DNA of 64,000 nucleotides from Arcanobacterium_A bovis (GTDB lineage: Bacteria; Actinomycetota; Actinomycetes; Actinomycetales; Actinomycetaceae), in NCBI RefSeq assembly GCF_042655305.1, contig NZ_JBHSLR010000009.1; one strand, written 5' to 3'. Both the position numbers and the translations under genes were made by a program. Below are positions 27,531 through 36,477 of this stretch, in pieces. Within the stretch, counting starts at the first letter, position 1; the number at the start of each line of letters is the position of its first letter. The notes beneath the pieces are model-generated. The model saw only the letters and a program-made list of their open reading frames with translations, was not told the DNA's origin and did not search any database.

Positions 27531-28889
27531 TTAGAATCCAGGCACACCCTGTGCTTTAGCAAGCTGTGCGAACTGATCTTGAGTTGCCTTGGCAGCCTGC
27601 TCCGGAGTTACCGTGCCGTTCACCATATTGGCAAGATTCAAGTACAGATCTGGATTCGCCACTGCCTGCGACTGCATTGCGCCTTCAGCGTTCTTCAGTG
27701 AAGCAGCAGAATCTACCAGCGCCTGCGGAACCGAATCCGGCGTCTTCACAGTCTTGAGAACAGATACGATGTTCTGGTCTTTGACGAAGTTCTCATAACC
27801 AGTGGACATCCAGAATGAGATGAACTGACGAGCAGCAGCTTCACGAGCTGCATCTCCCGTCTTGAAGGCAACCACTCCCCCGGTCTGCTGCGGAATTGAG
27901 GTGCCAATGTTGCCATTCTTCGAGATTGGGAAGAAACCAATCGTCTCATCAAGAACTTTCTTATCGTTATTTGCCAAGGCAGCAATCGCGTTGAATGTGC
28001 CGTTAGTCTGAATGATCATCGCCGTCTTGCCTTCATAAAGAGCTGCCGACTGATCGCTATCCTTTGCAGAGCCAGCGTCCTTGTTGTACAGGCCTTTATC
28101 GAGCATCGACTTGTATTCTTTGATCGCGCCAAGAATATCTGGTCCACTGAACGAATCCTTGTTCTTGTTGATCCGATCCCAAAGGCCATCGCGTGCTGCT
28201 TCCGCAAGCTGCACGTTCACAGCCCACTGGGTTCCCCACTGCGAACCTGCCATTTCAAAGAGCGCCGAGTTCACACCCTCAATCTTGGCATCACGGATCT
28301 TTTCTGCCAATGCGATAAATTCGCCCCAATTCTTTGGAAGCTCCTTCACGCCTGCTTTGGCGAATACCTTCTTGTTGTAGTAGATACCTTCCACGTCTGG
28401 CGAAGAAATAATTGCAGCATAAGTCTTGTCTTTATAAGTGCCACCTGCTTCGGCGACGCCGTCTGCGTAGTTCTTCTTCCACGGAGCGTTATCGAGCACC
28501 TGGAGTTTGTCTTGCGCAACAAATCCTGCCAGAGCTGACGCCGTGGGCTGCCAGAACAGGATGTCAGGACTGTCGCCCGTCGTCACCTTGGTCTGGACAT
28601 TGGACTCGTAGTTGTCTGGAATCGTCTGCACTTTGACTTTCGCTCCAGTGGCTTTCTCGAAGTCTGCAACTACTTTGAGAGGGATTTTGTTAGATGTTTG
28701 AGCTGCCCAAATGGTGAGTTCAACACCGTCTAGCTTGGTATCGGTAGCTGGCCAGTAATCGGCAGAACTGGCGTCCGCCTTTTTGTCTGATCCGCTAGTC
28801 TTTGCCGCTGGATTGCTACAGCCGCTCAGCATGAGTGCTGCAGCCAAGAAACTTGCCGCAACAGCTCCCCAGGTACGTTTGTGACCCAT
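27531..28889 (-). CDS. Alpha-galactoside-binding lipoprotein of an ABC transporter
   Basis: A 452-residue extracellular solute-binding protein, family 1. The signal peptide ends in the lipobox LSGC near residue 24, followed by an S/K/D-rich linker. The binding fold shows LTIWAAQTSNKIPLKVVADFEKATG-like opening sequence (given here in part), TTGDSPDILFWQP and later QQTGGVVAFKTGD. It is first in the minus-strand operon with two permeases and a LacI regulator, divergent from an alpha-galactosidase, so raffinose- or melibiose-like sugars are the probable ligands. Confidence 0.88.
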   Translation of the reverse strand: MGHKRTWGAVAASFLAAALMLSGCSNPAAKTSGSDKKADASSADYWPATDTKLDGVELTIWAAQTSNKIPLKVVADFEKATGAKVKVQTIPDNYESNVQTKVTTGDSPDILFWQPTASALAGFVAQDKLQVLDNAPWKKNYADGVAEAGGTYKDKTYAAIISSPDVEGIYYNKKVFAKAGVKELPKNWGEFIALAEKIRDAKIEGVNSALFEMAGSQWGTQWAVNVQLAEAARDGLWDRINKNKDSFSGPDILGAIKEYKSMLDKGLYNKDAGSAKDSDQSAALYEGKTAMIIQTNGTFNAIAALANNDKKVLDETIGFFPISKNGNIGTSIPQQTGGVVAFKTGDAAREAAARQFISFWMSTGYENFVKDQNIVSVLKTVKTPDSVPQALVDSAASLKNAEGAMQSQAVANPDLYLNLANMVNGTVTPEQAAKATQDQFAQLAKAQGVPGF

Positions 28890-29001
28890 ATGCCTTCCTC
28901 CTTGAAGGTTGTGCCCGAAGGTTCATTTCTTGACGCCGTTTACACGTTTGTCCTGTTGGACCGGTTTCCCGTGTGAACGGACATACAATTCAGTACTTGT
29001 A

Positions 29002-29030
29002 GGTTTACATGGTATCGATACCACTGTCAA
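29002..29030 (-). promoter_or_regulatory. Promoter with LacI operator in its spacer
   Basis: On the minus strand TTGACA (29025-29030) and TAAACC (29002-29007) are spaced by exactly 17 bp, and the spacer contains the perfect palindrome TGGTATCGATACCA (29010-29023) with central CG. It lies about 115 bp before the binding-protein gene and 120 bp before the alpha-galactosidase, so one bound repressor could block both directions. Confidence 0.75.
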
Positions 29031-29147
29031 GAGAAAAGCGTAAATAAACTATTTACCTGCACATTTATACACTACTTTGAAACTTTCGGAACTTTTTGTT
29101 GTATCATTACCACAACGTCGTTCACTACTCTGATTGGCAAGAATCAA

Positions 29148-31382
29148 ATGTTCAACGCATCAAGTCCAAAGGCGGACATAGTCCTGCGCCAAGCAGGGAA
29201 TTTGGCAGATGGCTGCACACCCACGCCTACCAGCTCTTCCGATACCAGCCACACCCCCACAACTCACACGCCTGCCAGCCTCGCCCCCACCAGTCTTGTA
29301 CTCTCGATTCCCGACGAAGGCCTGCCCAGGATCACCTATTGGGGAAGCTCGTTACCGTCGTCATTCAATACCCCACTGCATCTGACTTCCTCCCAGTTAC
29401 CGCAGCTTCTCGGCGCGGGCCTCGACATCAGCGAATTTCCTAGTCTCCTTCCCACCCAGGCCGAAGGCTGGACGGGCACGCCTGCCCTGCTCTGTTCTCG
29501 CTCTGGCGTGGCACTTTTCGCCAATTTCACTACCACCGAGATCGAGCACACACCTAGCCGCGCTACGATAGTGGCTACCGACGACGTCGCCCAGCTTAGC
29601 CTGCGCATTCACGTGGAGATAACGACGTCCGGACTGGTAGTTCAGCAAGCGACTTTGCGCAATACTGGCTCTACTCCACTCGACGTGCAACGACTTAACC
29701 TCGCATTTCCGATCCCTTCTCACGCACGTGAACTACTTACGTTTACTGGACACCACCTGCGCGAGCGCGCGGCTCAACGCCAGCCTTTTCACCAGGGCCG
29801 AGTGGCGCAAGAATCGTGGGTGGGCCGGCCGGATTTCTCCTCTGGTTTCCTATTCACCGCTGGCACGCCGGGTTTCGACGCCGAGTCAGGCGAATGCTTT
29901 AGCGTTCACACCGCATGGAGCGGTAACGTCACGCATTTTGCAGAACGTACCCCGTATTCGTTGGGGCTACTTGGCGGTGGCGAGCTGCTCTACCCCGGCG
30001 AAATAGTGCTTGGGCCGAACGAAGAATACGGCTCTCCGCGCGTCGTCGGCGCTTGGGCGCACGGCTTGAACGACGTCTCTGCACGCTTCCACTCTCACCT
30101 GCGCGATACGAATAGCCGCACGCGAGAACGCATCACTTTCAACAGCTGGGAGGCCGTGTATTTCGATCAAAATCCTGCACAGATGCACAAGCTTGCGCAG
30201 ACCGCAGCCGAGTTAGGTATCGAGCGTTTTGTTATCGACGACGGTTGGTTCCGTGGACGTCGTGACGATACACGCGCGCTGGGAGATTGGGCTGTTGATC
30301 GTGACGTGTGGCCAGCTGGACTCGAACCGTTCTCTAAACACGTCCATGAGCTGGGCATGGAACTAGGAATTTGGTTTGAACCCGAGATGATCTCACTCAA
30401 TTCGGATCTTGCTCGGGCACACCCAGAGTGGATTATCGCGCCAAATAGCGAGCGTTTGCCAGTGGCCGGACGGCACGAATACGTGCTTGATCTGTCGAAT
30501 CCAGCTACGTACGAGCACATACTTCAATCGATTGCTGCTGTGGTTCGTGATGCGAATATTGACTATATCAAGTGGGATCATAACCGATTCGTCACTGAAG
30601 CGGTCTCACCGTTTACGGGCAGACCGGCAGTACACACGCAGACGCAGGCACTTTATCGATTATTACGGCAACTGCGAGCAGAGTTTCCCAATTTACAGAT
30701 TGAAAGCTGTTCTTCGGGAGGAGGACGAATAGACCTCGCCATTCTCGAACTAGTAGATAGAGTATGGGCTTCTGATTGCACCGATCCGATTGAACGATCT
30801 GAAATCCAGCGCCATACTGCTCTCATCGTTCCGCCAGAGCGAATCGGCGCGCATATCGCCAATTCGCCCTCACATCAGACCGGTCGTACGTTGAGCTTGG
30901 CGACACGCGCTGCGGTAGCTTTTGCGTATGGCTTGGGTTTTGAATTGGACATCACTCAGCTAGACACAGCTACTTTGGCAGAGGCAAAACAGTGGGTTGA
31001 GCGCTACAAAGTCTGGCGGGAGGTGCTCGCTCAGGGCCGTGCCGTGCATACAGATATTGTAGATCCAGCTCAGCGTGTGAGCGGCAGGGTGGCTGTAGAT
31101 CAGTCACGGGCGGTGTACTGCGTGGTGCAACGCCAAACGTCGCCAGACTATCCCAGTGGGTTGATTAGGTTTCCTGGACTCAAATCAGAGGCTGTTTATC
31201 GAGTTGAAGCACTGGGAGCTAAAGATTTGACAAGTCGAATCGCAGCAACGGACAACTATGCCCATTATTGGTGGATAGATGGCGCTCAGCTGCCTGGCAA
31301 CGTCTTGAGCGAATGGGGCTTGCGGCCCCCACATCTTCTACCAGGAGAAGCGTTGCTGATTGCCCTTGAGCAAGTCGGGTAG
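29148..31382 (+). CDS. Alpha-galactosidase, GH36
   Basis: A 744-residue GH36 enzyme hydrolysing terminal alpha-1,6-galactosyl residues. An N-terminal beta-sandwich leads into the barrel (FVIDDGWFRGRRDD; GIWFEPEMISLNSDL). The nucleophile is Asp477 in IKWDHNRF, and the acid/base is Asp543 in WASDCTDPIE after the motif SCSSGGGRIDLA. Spacing and length match group I GH36 enzymes. There is no signal peptide, so it acts on imported sugar inside the cell. The ATG at 29148 lacks a strong Shine-Dalgarno site. Divergent from the transporter operon. Confidence 0.95.
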   Translation: MFNASSPKADIVLRQAGNLADGCTPTPTSSSDTSHTPTTHTPASLAPTSLVLSIPDEGLPRITYWGSSLPSSFNTPLHLTSSQLPQLLGAGLDISEFPSLLPTQAEGWTGTPALLCSRSGVALFANFTTTEIEHTPSRATIVATDDVAQLSLRIHVEITTSGLVVQQATLRNTGSTPLDVQRLNLAFPIPSHARELLTFTGHHLRERAAQRQPFHQGRVAQESWVGRPDFSSGFLFTAGTPGFDAESGECFSVHTAWSGNVTHFAERTPYSLGLLGGGELLYPGEIVLGPNEEYGSPRVVGAWAHGLNDVSARFHSHLRDTNSRTRERITFNSWEAVYFDQNPAQMHKLAQTAAELGIERFVIDDGWFRGRRDDTRALGDWAVDRDVWPAGLEPFSKHVHELGMELGIWFEPEMISLNSDLARAHPEWIIAPNSERLPVAGRHEYVLDLSNPATYEHILQSIAAVVRDANIDYIKWDHNRFVTEAVSPFTGRPAVHTQTQALYRLLRQLRAEFPNLQIESCSSGGGRIDLAILELVDRVWASDCTDPIERSEIQRHTALIVPPERIGAHIANSPSHQTGRTLSLATRAAVAFAYGLGFELDITQLDTATLAEAKQWVERYKVWREVLAQGRAVHTDIVDPAQRVSGRVAVDQSRAVYCVVQRQTSPDYPSGLIRFPGLKSEAVYRVEALGAKDLTSRIAATDNYAHYWWIDGAQLPGNVLSEWGLRPPHLLPGEALLIALEQVG

Positions 31383-31426
31383 AATCGAAGATTTATCTCG
31401 CGGCCGCCGAAAACATGTGCGGAAAA

Positions 31427-31485
31427 CGCAACTTCTCGATATATATCGAGAAGTTGCGAAATACGCCCCAACTTTCGCGAATGCG
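31427..31485. repeat. 32-bp perfect palindrome and right copy of the dispersed repeat
   Basis: Bases 31427-31458 are a perfect 32-bp palindrome centred on TATATA. The overlapping bases 31453-31485 repeat 24520-24552 exactly. Within the shared part GCGAAA and TTTCGC form a second short inverted repeat. It starts 44 bases after the alpha-galactosidase stop. There is no T-run, so a simple terminator is unlikely to be its only role. Confidence 0.85.
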
Positions 31486-31556
31486 GCACAGCGCACCGCC
31501 CCGCACCTGCCCAAGCCCCCGCCTCAACCAAGATGCACCATATGAGCACACAAAAA

Positions 31557-31583
31557 TGGCTCGCCCCCATTCGGGGCGAGCCA
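31557..31583 (-). terminator. Rho-independent terminator of rplM-rpsI
   Basis: Arms TGGCTCGCCCC (31557-31567) and GGGGCGAGCCA (31573-31583) form an 11-bp stem; on the minus strand TTTTTGTG follows. It lies about 80 bases beyond the rpsI stop. Confidence 0.88.
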
Positions 31584-31665
31584 CCAAAGTTTGTAACTGA
31601 ATAATCAGCCTTGCCCTGCTCAGCGCCTTAAGAGGCACATAATCAGCGCTTCGAGTGCTGAATGA

Positions 31666-32154
31666 TCAGCGCTTCGAGAACTGCGAAGCCTTGCGTGCCT
31701 TCTTGAGGCCGGCCTTCTTACGTTCTACGGAGCGAGCATCGCGAGTGAGGAAGCCAGCCTTCTTCAGAGCTGGGCGGTTTGCCTCACGGTCGATCTCGTT
31801 GAGCGCGCGGGAGATACCCAAGCGCAGTGCGCCAGCTTGACCCGATGGGCCGCCGCCGTTGATGCGAGCAACAACGTCAAAGCGTCCTTCAATGTCAAGG
31901 AGCACAAATGGGGAATGCACGAGCTGCTGGTGCAACTTGTTCGGGAAGTAATCTTCCAGCGTGCGGCCATTGATCTTCCATTCGCCGGTGCCGGGAATGA
32001 GACGGACACGGGCAATGGCTTCCTTACGGCGACCAAGGCCTTGGCCCGGTGCGGTCAAGGATGCACCCTGACCGGTCTGCGGAGCTTCGCTCTCGCTAGT
32101 GTACGAGCTCAGAGTCTCCTCGAGCTCTTCAGTTTCGACGGTGGTCTCAGCCAC
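31666..32154 (-). CDS. rpsI: 30S ribosomal protein S9
   Basis: 162 residues. The conserved S9 body runs from GRRKEAIARVRLIPGTGEWKI-like sequence near residue 42 to the C-terminal SQFSKR, whose tail reaches the P-site tRNA. The first 40 residues are an acidic Ser/Thr/Glu-rich extension, as in other actinobacterial S9 proteins. It follows rplM in the usual rplM-rpsI pair. Confidence 0.97.
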   Translation of the reverse strand: MAETTVETEELEETLSSYTSESEAPQTGQGASLTAPGQGLGRRKEAIARVRLIPGTGEWKINGRTLEDYFPNKLHQQLVHSPFVLLDIEGRFDVVARINGGGPSGQAGALRLGISRALNEIDREANRPALKKAGFLTRDARSVERKKAGLKKARKASQFSKR

Positions 32155-32188
32155 GGTTCTCCTTAAAATCTGTCCGGTTCATTCCGGA

Positions 32189-32632
32189 TTACTGTGCGAC
32201 CTGCTTGAGCTCGTAAACTTCCGGCTGCTGTGCAGCGTGCGGATGCTCCGCACCACGGTAGATCTTGAGCTTGGAAAGCTGCTGACGTCCCAAAGTGTTC
32301 TTTGGAAGCATGCCAGCAACCGCCTTCTGCACAGCCCGCTCTGGGTTAACTGCAAGAAGTTCGGTGTAGGATGTTGCCTTCAGTCCACCTGGGAAACCAG
32401 AGTGGCGGTAAGCAAATTTCTGCTCGCGCTTGGAGCCGGTCAACGCAACTTTCTCAGCGTTGATGATGATGACGAAATCGCCAGTATCCGCATGTGGAGC
32501 GAAATTCGGCTTATGCTTCCCACGGAGCAGGGTGGCAACCTGAGCTGCCAAACGGCCAAGAACGACGTCGGTAGCATCAATGATGTACCACTTCTTCTCT
32601 ACGTCGCCGGGCTTCGGTGAATACGTGCGCAC
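32189..32632 (-). CDS. rplM: 50S ribosomal protein L13
   Basis: 147 residues with KWYIIDATDVVLGRLAAQVA, GKHKPNFAPHADTGDFVII and the ending HPHAAQQPEVYELKQVAQ, all typical of L13, an early assembly protein of the large subunit. The start is a GTG with AAGG about eight bases upstream. It is the first gene of the rplM-rpsI operon. Confidence 0.97.
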   Translation of the reverse strand: MRTYSPKPGDVEKKWYIIDATDVVLGRLAAQVATLLRGKHKPNFAPHADTGDFVIIINAEKVALTGSKREQKFAYRHSGFPGGLKATSYTELLAVNPERAVQKAVAGMLPKNTLGRQQLSKLKIYRGAEHPHAAQQPEVYELKQVAQ

Positions 32633-32683
32633 TTGCGTAGCCTTCGTTTCTTTGTAGTGGACCTAATCTTAAGAACGTGCGAA

Positions 32684-32713
32684 GTTATGGCTTATAATCG
32701 AGCACATTCTCAA
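32684..32713 (-). promoter_or_regulatory. Possible promoter of rplM-rpsI
   Basis: On the minus strand TTGAGA (32708-32713), an 18-bp spacer and CATAAC (32684-32689) lie about 50 bp before rplM. Match quality is moderate. Confidence 0.4.
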
Positions 32714-32876
32714 CCAGTCCAATGGTCAAGACATTATTCATCGTTGTGCCATGAACGTGACGAGTGGGATAGCGTCTACGCACAAACTGCACAACATTAG
32801 TAAACTCTATCGGCACTTGCCGAACCAGTCAAAGAGCAAAGGAGAGCTGTGAGCCGATTCATTCCATTAGCTCCTG

Positions 32877-33812
32877 TTAGAGATCACAGTCGTCGCAGCA
32901 TTCTTCCTGCCCAGCCAATTCTTGACCAGAATCTGCACGAGTTTCACCACGAAATCTGCGTGCCGCCCGAGCCTGGACGCCGTACTCAGATTCCTCGGGA
33001 TACCCCACAGCTTCCAGCGTGAGTGGGTGCGGTGGCGCAACGATCACATGGCTTGATCGGCTCTTTTCTTCCAGACGACGCGCGGGAAAATCCTCCCCTT
33101 GCGCACCTCGCCCTACCTCAATGAGCGTTCCCATCAACGTGCGCACTTGGGAATGACAGAACGCATCTGCACGTGCCAAACCTAGCAGCACGCCGTCGTC
33201 ATCCCTGCGAAAACCCAACTCGAGCAAAGTGCGCACCGTGGACGCACCCTCGCGCGGCTTACAATAAGAAAGGAAATCATGCTCCCCTAGCAGGGGTTGC
33301 GCCGCACGGTTCATCGCATCAACGTCGAGCTGATAATCCAGCCAAAGCACATCAGTGCGGCGCGGATCCCACAGTTCCACCCCATCAGCAATCCGATACG
33401 TATACGAGCGCCACAGCGCAGAAAAACGCGCATCAAATTCCGGCGAAACGCACGAAACTTTGTGTATCACCACGTCAGAATAGCCACGCACACCCTGCGC
33501 TTCATGCGATAGCACCGCATTTACTCGCCGACACAAGACCACTTCCGGCGGGAGAATCGATCTACCTTGCACGCGCAGCCACAGCTCACGCGGCACATCA
33601 CAATGCGCTACCTGACCAGCAGCGTGTACACCCGCGTCGGTACGTCCCGCAACTACAAGCTCCACGCCTGTACGCAGGACTTTTGCCAGTGCAGACTCCA
33701 GCGCGCCTTGCACCGTTCGCAAACCAGCCTGCTTCGCCCAACCGTGGAATTGCGCACCGTGGTAGCTTAAATCAAACCTCAAGCGGATATTTTGCGATAC
33801 TGTCGTCGTCAT
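32877..33812 (-). CDS. truA: tRNA pseudouridine synthase A
   Basis: About 311 residues, making pseudouridine at tRNA positions 38-40. It has RLRFDLSYHGAQFHGWAKQ at the start, the catalytic Asp in VVAGRTDAGVHAAGQVAH, and later FLSYCKPREGAST and FCHSQVRTLMGTLIEVGRG. I use the ATG at 33812; a longer in-frame reading would run into the divergent kinase gene. Between residues 110 and 150 it is longer than E. coli TruA. In other bacteria it often follows rplQ; here it is 15 kb away, next to rplM-rpsI. Confidence 0.93.
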   Translation of the reverse strand: MTTTVSQNIRLRFDLSYHGAQFHGWAKQAGLRTVQGALESALAKVLRTGVELVVAGRTDAGVHAAGQVAHCDVPRELWLRVQGRSILPPEVVLCRRVNAVLSHEAQGVRGYSDVVIHKVSCVSPEFDARFSALWRSYTYRIADGVELWDPRRTDVLWLDYQLDVDAMNRAAQPLLGEHDFLSYCKPREGASTVRTLLELGFRRDDDGVLLGLARADAFCHSQVRTLMGTLIEVGRGAQGEDFPARRLEEKSRSSHVIVAPPHPLTLEAVGYPEESEYGVQARAARRFRGETRADSGQELAGQEECCDDCDL

Positions 33813-34773
33813 GGGAAAAGCATCGCACAGCAACGACAGCCAATCAAACATGGCTCCAGTATTTGTGACGCCTGCGCCTACACTGGCGTTGACACAGGCG
33901 TCGATGCCGCACGGCACAGTTCCTGCTACCACAAGTCCTGTTGCAACCGATCCCACTGCAACGATTCACACACTGTGCGTGGACTGCGGGGGCGGCGGCA
34001 TCAAAACTGCCATCGTTAATAGCCTCGGCGAAGCGACCTCACAGCCTATGCGCACGGCCGTCGTCTACCCATTTACACCACAAGACCTCGTGACGATCGT
34101 GCGCAAACATATTGAGCTGCTCGGAAATCCCAATTTTCAACGTATTACTGTAGGTGTACCTGGCGTGATTCGAGGCGGAATCGTGGTGTTTACTCCGCAT
34201 TATATCCGCGAGCGCGGCCCACACACCCGCCCAGATCCACAGCTTGCACGAGCATGGAATGGCCTCGACGCCGAAGCGCTGTTTGTGCGTGAGTTCGGCA
34301 TACCAACATTGGTGGTCAACGACGCCGAAGTAGCAGCTTGCGCAGTCATTCGCGGGCATGGCTCGGAACTTGTTCTAACACTTGGCACTGGGCTCGGCTG
34401 TGCGTTCTTCGTCAATGGAACATTGGTACCACATATCGAAATGTCGCACGCGCCGCTTCACGATACGACATTTGACGAAATCTTGGGCGAACACGCGCGA
34501 GCATTACTTTCCGACGACGATTGGTCTGCTCGCGTATACGACGCGGTGATGGCACTGTGGCCAGTGTTCCGATGGGATCAGGTTTATATTGGCGGCGGAA
34601 ACGCCGTCCACATCACGGAGTCGGTGCGCGCGAAACTGAACGTCTTGCACGATGAGATTTTCGGACCTACCGCAAACACAGTTACATTCATCGACAATTC
34701 CGCTGGTCTTATGGGCGGGCATGCTGCATGGGAACTACTCACCCCCTCCCAAGAAATTCCCAGCGTCTCATAA
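33811..34773 (+). CDS. ppgK: ROK-family kinase, probable polyphosphate/ATP glucokinase
   Basis: 320 residues if read from 33811. The core begins at HTLCVDCGGGGIKTAIVN (about residue 51), the phosphate loop of ROK sugar kinases, followed by GVPGVIRGGIVVFTPHYIRE and VLTLGTGLGCAFFVNGTLVP, close to actinobacterial PpgK. The first 50 residues are T/A/P-rich and may not be translated; ATGs at 33850 and 33904 are alternatives. The listed start overlaps the truA start by two bases, so one of the two starts is probably wrong. Likely role: making glucose-6-phosphate from imported glucose. Confidence 0.75.
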   Translation: MGKASHSNDSQSNMAPVFVTPAPTLALTQASMPHGTVPATTSPVATDPTATIHTLCVDCGGGGIKTAIVNSLGEATSQPMRTAVVYPFTPQDLVTIVRKHIELLGNPNFQRITVGVPGVIRGGIVVFTPHYIRERGPHTRPDPQLARAWNGLDAEALFVREFGIPTLVVNDAEVAACAVIRGHGSELVLTLGTGLGCAFFVNGTLVPHIEMSHAPLHDTTFDEILGEHARALLSDDDWSARVYDAVMALWPVFRWDQVYIGGGNAVHITESVRAKLNVLHDEIFGPTANTVTFIDNSAGLMGGHAAWELLTPSQEIPSVS

Positions 34774-34852
34774 TTCGTATAAAAAACGTCCGCCATTCAA
34801 TACACTCAAGAATTCTCGGTCGGCAGTTACTAGGGTATTTTTCGTGACTTTA

Positions 34853-35734
34853 ATGAAACACAGCCCAGTAACTGAAGTTCCCCTTCTCTCGCAAGGTAAG
34901 GTCCGCGACCTATATGACCTCGATGAGAACCTACTGATCGTCGTAACGGATCGTGTTTCCGCTTTCGACGTCGTCTTTGACGAAGCCATCCCAGATAAGG
35001 GAGGCATTCTCAACAGTATTTCCGCTTTCTGGTTCAAGAAGCTGGAACATATTATTCCTAACCACATGATTTCGGTTGATCCCGCTGATTATCCTGAGCC
35101 TTTCTCAAATTACGCACAGGATCTCGCCCGGCGCTCGATGCTTGTGCGCAAGCTCGATATGGTCAATGCCGAATGCATCGTGCGTGGCTATCTCGAAGGC
35201 TCAGCGCTGAAGTCTTACCAAAAAGACGGCACCATCAACGGCATGAAAATGCCCGCAGGCCTCAAGCAAGGTGACGCTCTGCCCGAGCCAATCTTCACGC
35301 CGTCCACTAAAGAAGAAAATGGCCACGATATTAATATCTCCGTTGCTGAACTTCGCAACGTCGTGGGCACCGAAACCGCCGAAGCGCTCGAATCTGCATC
35401 ATTGCAACTCTTCACCGAAGCTTCTGATTACGCACGCGAGCGTGGAATCCTGCTCGCAGACACCAAGTTCGAATTCGGTTATCTCGACGGCGTACTCACA
35501 CTTGGCGACGAAGCTTTCACTCCAGATTCCTCGCGCTTCTGGGCAGCTGAAAGCTGGGAGCCGGGTCACGCTCAAGCGAGCTTCGACAAGCAATTCCTCC
35601 GTGAATGGCTCGAAACTCTCGATTGGGACAAAACTCTACCAGCTCCAACTCTGCCGCAGGATGTGATTGCTAATACCGCAGCACGCTACCGCGACGCATA
35701 CGAGCGTCTCACCGGAACTGCATGGAATGCCTAA
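34853..35734 (+). CDS. purC: Phosphoribosylaminoimidazole-succinocarboxamide synthase
   Basis: A 293-residue SAICAR synthetase. It has LLSQGKVRDLYDLDENLLIV, TDRVSAFDVVFDEAIPDKG, LVRKLDMVNAECIVRGYLEGSA and DTKFEFGYLDGV. I use the ATG at 34853, but a GTG nine bases earlier (34844) sits at the expected transcription start behind a TAGGGT -10 box (34831-34836), so leaderless translation is possible. First gene of the purine string on the plus strand. Confidence 0.95.
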   Translation: MKHSPVTEVPLLSQGKVRDLYDLDENLLIVVTDRVSAFDVVFDEAIPDKGGILNSISAFWFKKLEHIIPNHMISVDPADYPEPFSNYAQDLARRSMLVRKLDMVNAECIVRGYLEGSALKSYQKDGTINGMKMPAGLKQGDALPEPIFTPSTKEENGHDINISVAELRNVVGTETAEALESASLQLFTEASDYARERGILLADTKFEFGYLDGVLTLGDEAFTPDSSRFWAAESWEPGHAQASFDKQFLREWLETLDWDKTLPAPTLPQDVIANTAARYRDAYERLTGTAWNA

Positions 35735-35740
35735 TTTCCT

Positions 35741-35769
35741 GACCGCCTGCCAATTTTGCGCAGGCGGTC
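35741..35769 (+). terminator. Hairpin after purC
   Basis: Arms GACCGCCTGC (35741-35750) and GCAGGCGGTC (35760-35769) form a strong stem seven bases after the purC stop. It is not followed by a T-run, so termination may be partial. Confidence 0.55.
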
Positions 35770-35880
35770 ACCTATTCCAACTATTCCAACGCTCTCCTGT
35801 TCCAAAGCCCACCACTTACTAGATAACTACCCACTTTAGTAGGCAACTCTCCGCTAGCTTTACAACCCTAAGGAGTCATG

Positions 35881-36369
35881 ATGACCGCAAAAGTCGCAAT
35901 TATTATGGGATCTCGCTCTGATCTCGAAGCGATGGACGAAGCGCGCTCCGTGCTTCAACAGTTCGGAATTGAGTACGAAATGCGCGCTCTTTCTGCGCAT
36001 CGCACCCCTGCCGCAGTAGAAGAATTCATTTCAGGCCTCGCCGACCGTGGCTTTGCCGCCGTTATCGCAGGTGCAGGCGGCGCCGCTCACCTTGCCGGCG
36101 TCTGCGCCTCCCACACGCATTTGCCAGTATTCGGCGTACCTATGCGCACCTCGCTCGCAGGCGGCTTAGATTCCCTGCTGTCCACTGTACAGATGCCACG
36201 CGGTATTCCAGTTGCCACCACTGCAACTGGCGGAACCGGAGCATACAACGCCGCCTTGCTCGCTGTATCCGTAATCGCGCTCAGCGATCCTGCCATCAAT
36301 CAGGCATATCAAGAATTCCGCGCAAACCAGACACAGAAGGTGCTCGATCAGTCGATTATCACCGACTAA
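35881..36369 (+). CDS. purE: N5-carboxyaminoimidazole ribonucleotide mutase
   Basis: A 162-residue class I PurE: KVAIIMGSRSDLEAM, ALSAHRTPAAVEEF, AGAGGAAHLAGV and VPVA-type ATG ATGGTGAYN motifs (in protein VATTATGGTGAYNAALLAV). It moves the carboxyl group made by PurK, which is not in the window. Of two adjacent ATGs (35878, 35881) the second has AAGGAG at the better five-base spacing. Confidence 0.95.
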   Translation: MTAKVAIIMGSRSDLEAMDEARSVLQQFGIEYEMRALSAHRTPAAVEEFISGLADRGFAAVIAGAGGAAHLAGVCASHTHLPVFGVPMRTSLAGGLDSLLSTVQMPRGIPVATTATGGTGAYNAALLAVSVIALSDPAINQAYQEFRANQTQKVLDQSIITD

Positions 36370-36477
36370 CGCCCTCTGCATCACAAGATATTCTCTGAGC
36401 TACGCGCTCGAAACGTCTACCCACCTGACGGCTCACAATCTGCGCGATCGCGCACTCACACATGAAGGAATACATTT

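Noticed and set aside
34652..34852. Longer purC start reaching into the kinase gene
   Set aside because: The extra residues overlap the kinase coding sequence and the family sequence begins only after 34853.
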